In this document: piece after piece, positions 43,037-54,430 of the stretch
Position numbering within the stretch: the stretch's first letter is position 1
Layout: every line of letters begins with the position of its first letter
DNA from: Tulasnella sp. 424
Lineage: Eukaryota > Basidiomycota > Agaricomycetes > Cantharellales > Tulasnellaceae
NCBI GenBank assembly: GCA_019633425.1
Contig: WSUB01000064.1
Coordinates: 1-64,000, forward strand
Direction: 5' to 3'
Length of the DNA: 64,000 nt
Notes under the pieces: generated by a model
Seen by the model: the letters and a program-made list of their open reading frames with translations, nothing else
The model's database searches: none
What the model was told of the DNA's origin: nothing
Position numbers and translations under genes: made by a program

Positions 43037-44434
43037 ATGCGTTTCCCAATCATTCTCTTTACTCTAATTACATCCACTCTCGCTGCTCAGGAGGCTCAAG
43101 TCTACTTCCTCCCTCCGAACCCGACCCAGCATCACCAAGCACCCGCACTCAATCCGACTGAGGCCAATACTTTGATCTCGCACCACTTGGGATTGGACGT
43201 CTACGAGAACCTTCCCGATCAGGTTGAAGGATGGTGGCATAAAGTGACAGGTTGGGTGTATGGGAACGTCGTTACGAGCGGAGTTGGCCAGGGACAGCAG
43301 GACTCGGTTCTGATCGTAATTCAGAGTGATCACCCAGAAGGTTCGGGGACTCCTTCGGTTCACGCTGGTTAAAAATGCTGACGAACACGCTGCGGTGCCC
43401 GAAAACAGACTTCATTCCATCCGACATGAAGCAGTCGTTCATCATTCCCGATGCTCCGTCCGCGAGCATGTTCACCGACCTCATTCACGCTTACACGGAA
43501 CGGGCGAGCCACCTTTTCGACTCTGTATTCTCATCTCTCTCGCCTTTCTTGGCGTCTATCAAAGAGACTCCAGCATACAAGCAACTGTTGGATATATTCG
43601 ACCTTGCCGGTGAGGGTGCAAAGCATTTCGTGGAGGAGTTTGGACGGTTGGTGGAATGGGTAGATGAAGAAATTGAGGGCAAGTCGAAGGCAACCTCGTC
43701 ACCGGATGAGGACAAGTTCTCCGCTTTCGAAGTGAAAGGTCTCGCCGAGCTCGAAAAAGCGCAGGGAAGGGAGAGTGAGCAGTACATCACCGCCGCGAAG
43801 TCGATGCAAGCCGTCCTCAGCAACGTAAGTCTTGATTGTACGACGGTGTTGTAGAGTCACGGCTACTGATCTGATTATTCGTCCGACCATTTCAGCCCAA
43901 CCTCCAGAACCGTCAGGTCGCCATCGTGGTCGTTCCACCGGAAACATCTCGTCGCCAAAAACGCGCACCCCAATCCGCGGCCGATTCTTCCCTCCTGACT
44001 GCCTCCAACAACAAGGTCGTCTTCTCCACTTCTACATGCTTCAAGTCCAACGAAACGTGCACGGATAAGACAAGTGGTTGTTCCGGACACGGTAGCTGCA
44101 ACCCCGTGACTATTGCTGGAAAGACGTGCTACACTTGCTCTTGCGCCGTTACCAAGAACGATAAAGGAAGGAGGCAGTGGTGGGCTGGGCAGGCTTGTGA
44201 GCGCCTTGACATGAGCACGTAAGAGCTATCTCGTGGTTGCTTCCGCCCGTATTCGACGTCTGACGAGTACCTCGCTCTTCCCTTTCATTCAGCCCATTCA
44301 CCCTCCTCGCAGGAACAGCCCTCGCTTTGATTGTCTTGGTCGTGTTTTCGGTTGGTCTGCTGCAGGCGGTCGGATCAGAACAGCTGCCCAACACTCTGAC
44401 TGCTGCCGCTTCAGCCCACCCGAAGAGGGAGTAG
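43037..44434 (+). CDS. Vps3844/DUF3844-type ER membrane protein
   Basis: Model: exons 43037-43340, 43409-43824, 43896-44218 and 44293-44434 give 394 aa. A signal peptide (MRFPIILFTLITSTLAA) is followed by a lumenal region with VLIVIQSDHPEDFIPSD. A Cys-rich C-terminal domain (STSTCFKSNETC, GCSGHGSC, CYTCSCAV, WWAGQACERLDMSTPF) runs straight into a transmembrane helix (TLLAGTALALIVLVVFSVGL). This Cys pattern plus helix is the signature of the fungal Vps3844 C-terminal domain. Its role is poorly defined (ER/vacuolar sorting in yeasts). About 230 bp after the phosphatase, same strand. Confidence 0.85.
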
Positions 44435-45120
44435 AGGACGAGTGTACTATCATAATATATGTTTCCAGTTCCCTTCTCAATCAGGTTTCGAACGGAAGAT
44501 TCCCTGTGCCTCATCATGCGAGAACCCCGAAGTCCCCGCGATTCTGAGTATAAAAGAAGCTGTGACGTGAAATTTTACAAGGTTCTTCAGTTACTTCCCC
44601 CGTCATATAAATCCGTCCCGCTCGACCTGCTCCCTTTGGGATGTCGTTTGGGAATCGAACAACGGGTCAATGCACTGGAGATTGACAGGTTTGGTGCGAC
44701 CGTTTGAGGGCCACTCAGTTTCTTGGCGTTTCCTTGATCCCGACGGAAACCTCATTTGTACCGTGGCTTACAATTACAACAGGCTCATTAATGTCTAATA
44801 ATTCAGGTTCGAAGTAATAAATTTTGCTGGACGCTTTTGCTCGGTACTTTGACCCCAGTTTCGACAGCCAGATATGTGACTCTCGCGTGCACGGTGCACC
44901 TCACCCAGGCCGTCCTTGCTTTCATTCAGCTCCAAGGAGATGCCGATAACGCCGACGCTAACCAAAGAAAGTGCAAGCTCGGGCTCGGTGGGTTCGAATA
45001 CTTTAAGGCTTATTGATACACGAGATTATAAAAATACAGTCTACTACTTAAACACGCGATACACATGGGCTCCAGCAGAGCCATGAAACCCTAACGGCAA
45101 CCCCCTCCCGTCCTCGGCTG
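44435..45120. other. Intergenic, nothing recognised
   Basis: Convergent 3' ends of the Vps3844-like gene and the next minus-strand gene. Short open frames near 44840-45010 have no partners or domains. No RNA gene or repeat seen. Confidence 0.5.
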
Positions 45121-46699
45121 CTAGCTTTCAAAGCGTTGCATTATCGTTTTGTTTTGCTTCCGAGTCTCAGCAGCGACGACCTCCGGATTCTCACTCTCCC
45201 ACTGTCGGATCCTGGCAAACCAGGCTTCAAGGTCGGCTTGACTTTGTCCCTCAAACGTCCCCTTCGCGAGCCCCTGCGGATCATACTTAGTGGCGTACAA
45301 TGGGTAGAACGCCCTCTCGAATGAGATATCCCCTAATGTAACCGGACGTTCCATGGCTTCATCAAAGACCTTGGCATCCCAGCCAGGAGGCAGCACCGGG
45401 ACGATTGGGTTGTCGATTGCGTCCCAGACGTATTGCAGGGAGGAGCTTGGGCTGCGCATGATAGAGGGTGTGGCTGCCGAGTTCAAGTTGTCCTCCGCGA
45501 AGGGTGGGCTCTCGATATCACGCGAGGCGGGTGTTGGAGCGAGGGACTGCTGGCTGGATGGGGCGGGGGTCTCTGGGCTTGTGGCAAATGCCGTTGAGCG
45601 AGAGGCGAGAGATGAGTTGCTCACGGACCGAACCAGCGCAGGAGCTGGTATGGGTCGCGACAGCGACAAACCGAGGTTGGTGCCCAACCATTGAATCTCC
45701 TCGCTGTCTCCGTTTGGTCCGTTTTGTGATAGACGGACTCTTTTCCGAGAGTCTTGACGTTGATGCGACCGTCCCTTGGCGGTCTTCGTCATTCCGGATG
45801 TTCCGCTGGGACCCTCAGGGCCATCCGGTTCCTCCCTAGTCCTCTTGGATCCCGCAACCCTCGGCATAGCCGAGATACTCGCAACCGTGTCGAGAGATAG
45901 AGCCTCCTGAAGCGGTTTCCTTCTTCGTACGCCACCCGAAGCATCATCGCCCGGAACCTCCATAGAGGGGACGACGGGATGTCTGGGACCTCGTCGGTGT
46001 TGAGGAGGGCCTGGCAGCAGTGATTGGCTCCCCGCTTGATGGGCGCTGCCTCTGGATGAACTTCCGGCTCTCGAATCTTCAGTGCTGTGGTTATTGGATG
46101 CCGAGCTATGAAGCTCGGGAGGGCGAGGCGTCCGTCGTGCAAGAGTCTGGATGGCGCTTGAGGACCACGGAGGCTGCTAACGGAGGATTTGTGAGTTAAT
46201 TAAAGACTAAAGGAATTTAAGTCTATGCGCGCACGTTCTGTGGCGCACTGCCAACTGCGGTTGAGACCAAGGGAGAAGGCCCGTACGCCCCTCGCTTTGA
46301 GGCAAGGGATCCATTATCACTTCGAGGTAGGAGTGCAGGGTCGACCTTAATGTAGTGCAGAAGTTAGGTGAGCGCGTCAGGGGCATAGCAGGAAGCACGT
46401 ACCTGCCATTGCGCTACCTCAGGCAGCTGGGACGCAAATGTAACACGAGGAATCGGGGTTTGCCTTTGAGGCAGATTGGAAAGGGGAGGTTGCGTTGGAG
46501 GTGCTCTCTGGAGAGTGGTCCATGTCAAGCCAGGCTGATGTGGCGGCGGCCCCAGTTGGGGGATATGATATTGGACTGACGCCTGAGACTGACGGAAGGC
46601 GTTGCTAGAGCTTGCCTGCGATGGAATAGGCCATCCTCCAAGTATCCCCGCAATCTTGGCGTTCTTGTCAAGTGATTTAGACGCTCCCTGTCTTGACAT
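45121..46699 (-). CDS. Hypothetical disordered, Ser/Pro-rich protein
   Basis: Model: exons 46699-46403 and 46176-45121 give 450 aa, both splice sites GT-AG and phase 0. The N-terminus MSRQGASKSLDKNAKIAGIL is followed by Gln/Pro-rich sequence, then a long Ser/Pro/Thr-rich part. Two basic patches (KRTREE and SRKRVRLS) look like nuclear localisation signals. The C-terminal about 100 residues are more ordered (VWDAIDNPIVPVLPPGWDAK, FERAFYPLYATKYDPQG, WFARIRQWESENPEVVAAE). I do not recognise the family. A chromatin or transcription-linked role is a guess from composition only. Confidence 0.72.
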
Positions 46700-47207
46700 G
46701 GTGAGCAGGATGTGCTAGCGTCTGGAGGCTAGTAGTGGTGTGGATGGAGGTAGTTGGGAAGAGAAGCGAATAATAGATATCCGAACTTTGCCCTCCATGG
46801 ATTGTTTGGCGTCAAGTGACATTGAGTATTGTTTACGGTGGGCTGGGTCTTTGGCCCGTGCTTTTTGTTCTGGTTGTGGTTGAGCTGAAACCAGTCCGCG
46901 TTCAAAGGTCGCTTGATCACGTAATCAGCCCCTATGTCCCCTCAAAGAGACCCGCCCCATGTTGCCAGCCTGACAAGCCTGATGAGATCTGTCACTCCAG
47001 CAAGTTAGAACCACTAATGAGGTAGAGCTCCAAAACTCGTCAACGTTTTACAGCCGAGTTCTGAAAGGGCAAGAATTTACAATGAGTCTCGATCCAGCCC
47101 CGACAAAGGTCCCGAGGGTCCATGGTCGATGATACGCAAACTTTTGGCACACCGCGATTGAAGTCTCGATATCTAGATACACTGATGTTATCATGGATCC
47201 AAGGAGA
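46700..47207. repeat. 3' flank of CYP-1, duplicated after CYP-5
   Basis: About 46923-47207 matches 60463-60746, starting at aatcagcccctatgtccc and running through gagatctgtcactccag and caacgtttta. So the CYP-1/CYP-5 duplication includes nearly 300 bp beyond the stop codons. The rest is promoter side of the hypothetical gene. No gene. Confidence 0.7.
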
Positions 47208-49367
47208 CTAATGCACAGAGAAGCTTAGTTTCTCCCTCAAGTTTTCGTGCCTCGGGGTAAATTGACACTTGAAGTCAGTTGGCAAGCTGCAAGCCACTTC
47301 ATTAGTGCCCCCCGCATTATAGAATCCAAGACCAAGCGAAAAGTGTTACTTGCCACAAGACTGTTATATGGAACCTATCCGAATCGGTGTCCAGCGGCGT
47401 GGTATCCCCTTCAACTCTCCGTAGGCGGAATGCCCATAGAACCGAGGCCGCCATAGTCCAGATGACCCGGAAAGCCAACTCGCTGCCAGGACACCTACGC
47501 CGACCGTAGCCAAAAGTGAATTCTCGGGGATCGAGCTCTGGAGGAGACTGGAGATATCGCTCAGGATCGAACTTCGAAGGGTTTGGGTAGTATTTCGGGT
47601 TTCGCGTGATTCCCCTTAAGCAAGGCCGGAAGATAACGTTCATCAACGCCCGGTGACCGAGTAATATGTACAGGAGATCAAGCGTACCACGTGTTGGATA
47701 TGACATTTGTTCCTTTGGGAATAAAATATCCCTCGTACAGGTCGTCCTTTATTGAGGTATGAGGAACACCTAAGATCGAAATAACTGTCAGGCGAGTGAG
47801 GACTTATGGGGATCTTCTTCGTCAAATTTACCCCCTGCAGATGTAGGGCACCATCTGACGGTCTCAAGCACCAATGCATGGAGGTACGGTAGATGCTCTT
47901 CATCTTCCAATGTCGGAAGCCGGTCCTTACCCACTACTCGGTCGATTTCGGCTTGTGCTTTCTCCTGAACTAAAGGAAATAGGACCATGGCAAGGAGGAA
48001 GCCTCGTGTTGAGTTCAAAATCTGCGGTTGAACGGAAAGTGAGTGAATGCTGGGCCGCTGTCCAGTGCCAACCCTGCTCACAGTATCGGTCCCTGCTGTA
48101 TAAACGCAACAAAGCATTTTGAATCTTGGGCTATCATGACAGATTCTATCTGGGGAAACTTACCTGTATAAAAAGAAAACCCGCTGTGATCAATGGTCGC
48201 CTCGGCTTCCTCTAGTTCCTGGATATCTTTTGAGCCGCCATGATTCTGGTACAAGTCTTGCAGGCTATTCAGTATAAACGAAGACTTTATGTTGGGGTCG
48301 CCCGTTGACTATGCAGAGAGTGATAGAGGCTTGATTGAAATCGTGTGGAGTGGGACGGAGAAATAGGCTTACCAAGCCTTCTTTGACACTCTGGAACATA
48401 GCTTGCCTTATTTCGTCAACTTCTATCTTAAATTTGGCAGCGTCACGTTTGAACTTCATTCTAGGTAACCAATTTGGGAGACGCTGTACTGTAAACCCAA
48501 GAGAGTTGGTTCGGACAGCATAAATGTCGCGAAACGAACTTACAGGAAGGAATTAAATCTACGAGATAGCCTTGCATTGCTTGGAGTAAAATCTCAACAA
48601 CACGAGAATTGAGTTGGACAAAGTCATTGCCGTGGCCGTCTTCGCGTCTCCCGTACGTCAATTCGACGACTTCCTGGGCAACAACCCTTTAAAAGGTCCA
48701 CCGAAATAGATCTAGATGCTGTCACAAACTCATATGTGTAGGCTCTCTTACTTGTGTAAATCGTCCAAGAAGCTCTCTGGTCGAGTCAGTATACATTCGA
48801 GATATTCTCGAGCTTTCTGCTCGAAGATTCCCGAGTAATCCCTCTTGACGACCTCTATAGAAAGGGCGTGCTTCAAAAGGGTTCGCTGCTTCCGCCAGTC
48901 TGAGTCAAATCGACTAAACGGTGTGAGGTATCGCATTCCTGGATGCCAGGACTGGTTAAACGAAACCCTAGAGACCCCTCTTCTCAACTTCATGGGACTT
49001 ACCGACTAGCTCCGCTATCATAACAAACCTCGGTCGGTCGTTATAGATGGATCCCCTCTTTTCTAACAGCTCCCTCGCAATTTCGAACAAGTTTAGGATG
49101 AGATAGGGCTGTCCAGGGATTGTGAGCCAGGTCATGGGGCCGTACTGCTCTCCCAGTTTGGTCCATGTAAGTGCGAACTCGGACTTTGGCATATCAAGAA
49201 CATCTGGAAACACCAGTAGGAGACGGATTATATATCGTATCCGAGCCTTGCGTAGGTGAATGCTTACTTCCAATGAGGGGAAGCGGCCGTGGACCAGGAG
49301 GGTACAGAGAGCGATGTCGGGACCGCGTCCAATAAGCGTGAAGGAGAAAAAGAGCCAAAATGGGCGC
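47208..49367 (-). CDS. CYP-1: cytochrome P450, start codon not evident
   Basis: Minus-strand exons mirror CYP-5: a membrane anchor with [50 protein letters not shown], an AGTDT I-helix exon, LETVRW (ExxR), [29 protein letters not shown], heme loop [10 protein letters not shown] and terminal [16 protein letters not shown]. Known: class-II microsomal monooxygenase. Problems: the anchor frame meets TAA at 49368-49370 with no ATG, and the last intron has a GC donor (GCAAGT) where CYP-5 has GTAAGT. GC-AG introns can splice, but a lost start suggests early decay or an unseen 5' exon. About 90% of the fold is present. Substrate unknown. Confidence 0.75.
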
Positions 49368-50361
49368 TTATCGCAGCAACATACGAGGATAAACCGTGGC
49401 ATCGTTGCTTCGCACCAAGATTAAACCTCCAGAGGCAATCATACCAGTCAGTTCGAAGCAACACGATTGTACAAGGCGCTCACCGTCGTACCTTGATGGA
49501 GCAATGGAATAGATAACGTCCAACGGAAATCAACCGGTAACTTATGATTCTTGAATTCCGGTGTGTCTTGGCGTTTGACTAGTGTGAGGATTCACAAGTA
49601 GACGCCATGGTCAGCAGGGCAGCCAAAGGGATAGCAGAAGTACATTCGAAGGCTTCAACCGCGAAGCTTCCAGCCCGGTGCCAAAATTGCGATGTGGACC
49701 TGAACCTTTGTCCCCGCATCCGGCTTTTCCGCTTCGCAGGTACTCCAAGTGCATTAGTAATGTGTGTAGCATATGTGTACATATGTGAGAGTGGATTTAC
49801 CCAATATCTAAATCCGGACGGAACCTGCCGGGTCCAGATGCCGAACTTGCCTCGTGAATTACTCAAACCGCTTTCTCTGCGTCCTCTTCCCCTTTGTCCC
49901 AGGTATTCTGTACAATGAAAGGGCGGCCTGTAAGCGATTGCCACTTGCAACTCGGTAAATGAGCTCTCATTGTGCAGCTCTCGAAACGTCCCAAAGTGCC
50001 TACCGTCTCGTATCGCTTTGCGAGCCTTCCGTCCTTGCTCGATGGTCAGAAGCAGCTCGTGATAGCTGGGAGACCGGCAATGGTAAACCCTACACTACCA
50101 GCCGGGGGATACGCTCTCAAAGAGCTGTCCCCGGATGGGTTGCGAATTACGCGGAGCCATGTTCCTCCCGCCAATCAGACCTCAATAACCGGAAGACCTC
50201 TCCAGTTCTACTTACCGGAGTTTGGGATAACGGAGGGACCAAGAAAGGCTCCAGGGTTTGACCGGTTTCAAGCCAGCCACTCAGGGACGAGCAACTGCAG
50301 ACTCAGCTCAATCGAACGTTTTCGATATAATGACGAAAATGTGATTGCGACAGAACAACCC
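49368..50361. other. Intergenic, nothing recognised
   Basis: Overlapping frames at 49579-50382 on both strands have no domain, no partners across splice sites and no counterpart near the other P450s. It may carry the CYP-1 promoter. No repeats noticed. Confidence 0.4.
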
Positions 50362-52590
50362 CTAAAATACAAACAAACTTAGTTTCTCCCGTAGGGTTTC
50401 GTGTTTTGGAATAAATTGACACTTGAAGTCCACAGGAATACTTGAAATTCCCAAAGTTAGCACCTTTGTCATTCCAGAGTTCTACTCTAAAATAGTCTGT
50501 GACGGACCATATGGTATCGATGTTGAACCAGTCCGAATCTTTTTCCAACAGGGTGGTGTCCCCATCCACCCTCTGCAGTCGAAACGCCCAGAGAACAGAG
50601 GCGGCTATAACCCAAATAACTTGGAATGCAAGTTCATTTCCTGGGCATCTACGATCACCGTAGCCAAAAGCAAACTCTCGCGGGTCGAGCTCTGGCTGAG
50701 GCCCAAGGTATCGTTCAGGGTCGAATATGGAGGGGTTCGAGTAGTACTTTGTATTTCGACAGATCCCCCTGCCAGGCACCATCAGGAGCAGAGTGATCAG
50801 TTGGGGAAAAGAAGCGAGCCTGCCGATTCACGAGACTCAGCACATACCACGCGTTAGATAGGACCGCCGTGCCTTTCGGAATAAAATATCCATTGTAGAC
50901 ATCATCCTTGACGGAGATGTGAGGAAACCCTGCACGGCGTGTAATGGGAATGGTAAGATTATTGTGGCGTTCGATGTGTCGGTGAAGTAGAAATTACCTC
51001 CTGAGATTAAAGGGCACCACCTGTAGTTCTCAATAATAGCGGCCTGCAAGTAAGGCATATCCTCAAGATCATCCAAGGTTGGGTGCCGTCCCGATCCTAC
51101 GACGCGGTCGATTTCGGCATGAATCTTCTCTTGAACGGATGGAAATACGGTCATAGCCAAGAGGAAAGCGTGGAGAGTTAGAAAGGTCTAGCGAAGATAC
51201 CCAGTCAGCAAAAACGTTCGGGGTTGGTGTTATGGAGAACGCATGCGCACCGTATCGATCCCCGCTGCAGAGAACACCGTGGTTCAGAATCCCTGGAAAT
51301 TCAAGAAAGTAAAAACCAACCTATGAAGAACGAAAATCTGCTATGGCGAATCGCCGATTCCTTGTCCTCCAATTGCTGAGTGTTGTGCGATCCTTTCTGC
51401 GTGCGATGAAGTTCCTGCAGTTTGTTCACCATAAAGCAGGATTGAACGTCCGAGGCGCCCGAAATCTAAGTATGGGAAATGAGCCGAGGTGGACATCAGA
51501 TCTGGTCTCTCAGATGCTCACTACGCTTTCTTGGGTCCGTTCAAAGGCGCTTCGATTTATATCCTCAATCCCCTTATTCCATTTGGCAGCGTCGCGTTTA
51601 AACTCCATTCCTGGAAGCCAACTTGAGAGGTATTTCACTACGATTTGAGGTGGCCTGATTCATATGAGTGGCAATCAAAGAGGGAAGGGCTGCTTACAAG
51701 ATGGGATTAGGTCGACGATGTGCCCTTGCCACGGTGCTTGTATCACTGTCTCAACGACCTCCGTCACGTAGGAGCCGAGTTCGACGTAGTCTCTGCCCTG
51801 CTCGTCCCTAAGCCTTCCGTATGACAGCTCGATCATGTTCTCTGCCACAATCCTGCAGTGGTGTTATCATATCATTTCTTATGAGCATCCACCTGATAAA
51901 CACCGCAAACCGACCCCTACCTTTTCAATTCGACCAAGAACTTGTCTGGTCGGTCCAGCAAGCACTCTATATACTTTTTGGCCTTCCTCGATAGTAGTGC
52001 AGAGTAGTCTCTCTTGACAATTTTCGCGGTCAGTGCGTGCTTCAAGAGGGTGCGCTGCTTTCGCCACCCCGGCTGGGATTGTGCAAATGGCGTGACGTCG
52101 TCGAATCCTGCATCCGCACAGTTTCAATACCGACGTCTGGCGGTTCCTGAGGCTGGAAAGGCACTCACCCAATAACTCTGCAGTCACAACAGACCTTGGT
52201 CGATCGACATAGATAGAGCCTCGAGACCCCAAGAGCTCCTTCGAAGCTTCGAACGAGTTCAGGATAAGCAAGGGTTGACCGACCACTGTCAACCACGTCA
52301 AAGGGCCATACTGCTCTCCGAATTTATTCCAAGCGAGCGCGAATTTGGACTCTGGCATATCGAGAAGGTCTGTAAGTGTCAAAGGTAAGAGGGGTTTATG
52401 TGAGTGAGAGGACGGTACGTTTGAACGAGAACGGCTCACTTCCGATTATGGGGAGAGCTTTGGGACCCGGAGGGTGCAATAAACGACGCCCTGGCATCCA
52501 GTCTTGAATAAGATGAAAGAGGGCTAGGGCAGTACTCCCCCCGGTAGCCATATGGATAGTAGAGAGCTGCTTGGGTAGGTCGGACGACAT
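50362..52590 (-). CDS. CYP-2: cytochrome P450
   Basis: Start at MSSDLPKQLSTIHMATGGST with a hydrophobic anchor and HPPGPKALPIIG. The next exon NLLDMPESKFALAWNKFG begins at the same phase-1 intron as in CYP-4 and CYP-5. Further segments: [20 protein letters not shown], an AAGIDT I-helix, IIENYRW (ExxR), [40 protein letters not shown] and heme loop FGYGDRRCPG, ending DFKCQFIPKHETLREK. The penultimate exon has a weak donor (GTCCGT against GTACGT in CYP-3). Otherwise the full set of P450 motifs is present, about 500 aa expected. Closest local relative is CYP-3. Substrate unknown. Confidence 0.82.
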
Positions 52591-54430
52591 CGGGGGCAGA
52601 AACTTGAATCTTAATCTCGGAGCTCTAGAAAAACGGACATTTTTAAAGCGATCACGGTGGGTGGGCCTCCATGGCTCGTACGGGGAATGAGGTGTTGCGT
52701 AGGACATAAGATAAACTCAAGGTACACGCTTAACCAGCCCTGGGAGAGGTGCATCGCACAGACTGCGAAGCATGTATCAGCCCATCAACACATCAGACTA
52801 TGGCGAACGGAAACAGATCTTAGCGTGTGCGTTTCCAGGGTCAGAGCTACGGAGGCAGAGATCGAACATGTCGATGTCATAGGATTTGGGAGAGCTGGGT
52901 GGCGAGTGACTGACATTTTGGATATTGCCAGGGCGAAGAGATGCGGGATAACCACACTCTTAAGCATACCTCGCTCTTGGCGATGGTGCTATTTGTTCTT
53001 GCGCTCTTCCCGCTTCTGCTCATCCTCCTTTTGCTCTTTCTCTTTGCTCATCTCCCTTTCACGCATTCTCCTCTCACATCCCGCTTTTGTTCTTACCTGA
53101 CGCTTGGTCCTTTCTTGCTCAATCCTTCCCTCACTCACCCTCTTCCTCTTCCGATCGTCCCCTTTTAAAACGATCCCAATCTCCGCCCCTTTCACAAAAT
53201 GATATATTGCGTATTTTATTTCGCTCATTCTTTGTTTGTGTTTCTCCCCGCTTTGACCCCATCGCCTTTTTATTCTATGCTTTGGCCTTTCGTAACCCAT
53301 CCTTCCCCTAACTCCCGCTGCCGTAGCGAAGCGAGGCATGTCTAGTTATTTGTTAACAGCGTCATATTGCCACATCGAGGCATTTCATACTCGATGGTGA
53401 CTTGTCTTGATCGAGTGGGTGGAGCGGCCAAGGCGCCCAACTCCCACTACAAGCGATGGCAGGATTGAGATTTCATGGCTAATATAAAAATACCCGATTT
53501 CTCCGAAGAGGCCACAAAGCATGCGGAGATAATGCACGTGAACGGTAACGAAAGGAGGTACTTAGGAGGTTGCATTCAGTCTAGATGGAAATGAACGTCC
53601 GATGTCTGGAAGTCGCACCTCGTATGTTAGGGAGAAGATAGTCTGGAGTGGCTAGCGGATGGTGAAGAAGCTATATCTGGTTAGTGGTGGCTTGTGGGTT
53701 ACTTCACATCATTGAGCAGATTTGATGAGGTCGCCAAATCCAACATGAACGTTCGAGCTCCGAAGCTCCGCTTCAAAACCGCGTTTAGACTCCCTCGGAG
53801 GCCCTGGGTTTGTGCCTTCGCAAATGAGCCGACCTCCACAGATTTCGTACTATTTATTTGATGGCCTTCGGTGACCAGTCTTATAGCCTCACCCGAGCAA
53901 GTGATACAAGCTGGATCGCGAAGACGGCGCGGTGCACATCGGTGACCGTTCACCCGCATCAGTTTACTTCCAAACTCCGTGGCGCCCTTTCCTCTTGTGG
54001 AGACAGTAGACTCGTTTTGAATTTTGCGACCACCACTTCCCCGGTACAAGGCTCGCCAAGAAATGGCAAAGTCCCTGCTAGGCATCTGAAGTATTCACGA
54101 TATGCCTGCCTGAGGGTGCGCAATGCCTCTCGATTACGCCCTAGCTTCACTCGCACGACACGAACACCTCAGCACTCTCAACGGCTAGCTTAGAGAGTCC
54201 CAAGGATGACCACAAGGCCTTCCTCGTGTAGTACGTCGCAGAAAATGTGAACCAAGGCAAGGGCTCCTTTCCTTTTCGGACTGAGTTTCCACTCAGCCCA
54301 GTTGCGAACGCGTGGATCAGTATAGGCCCAAACGGAGACTAGCCTTGATTTTAACGCCCTACACTGAGGTGCAGGAGCACAACCCTTTTTTTAGATCCAA
54401 GCACGGGAATGCGATTGCGCTCAACAAACG
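52591..54430. other. Intergenic with polypyrimidine tract; weak minus-strand frame
   Basis: About 52965-53170 is a C/T-rich tract, so the minus strand codes only Lys/Glu/Arg there. A minus-strand frame at 53699-54085 (128 codons, ending FMLDLATSSNLLNDVK) looks coding-like in composition but has no recognisable domain. It could be a small hypothetical gene or part of one. No other features seen. Confidence 0.35.

Noticed and set aside
52989..53339. Highly charged Lys/Glu/Arg minus-strand frame (116 codons)
   Set aside because: Explained by the polypyrimidine tract at about 52965-53170; no domain, partners or conserved start.
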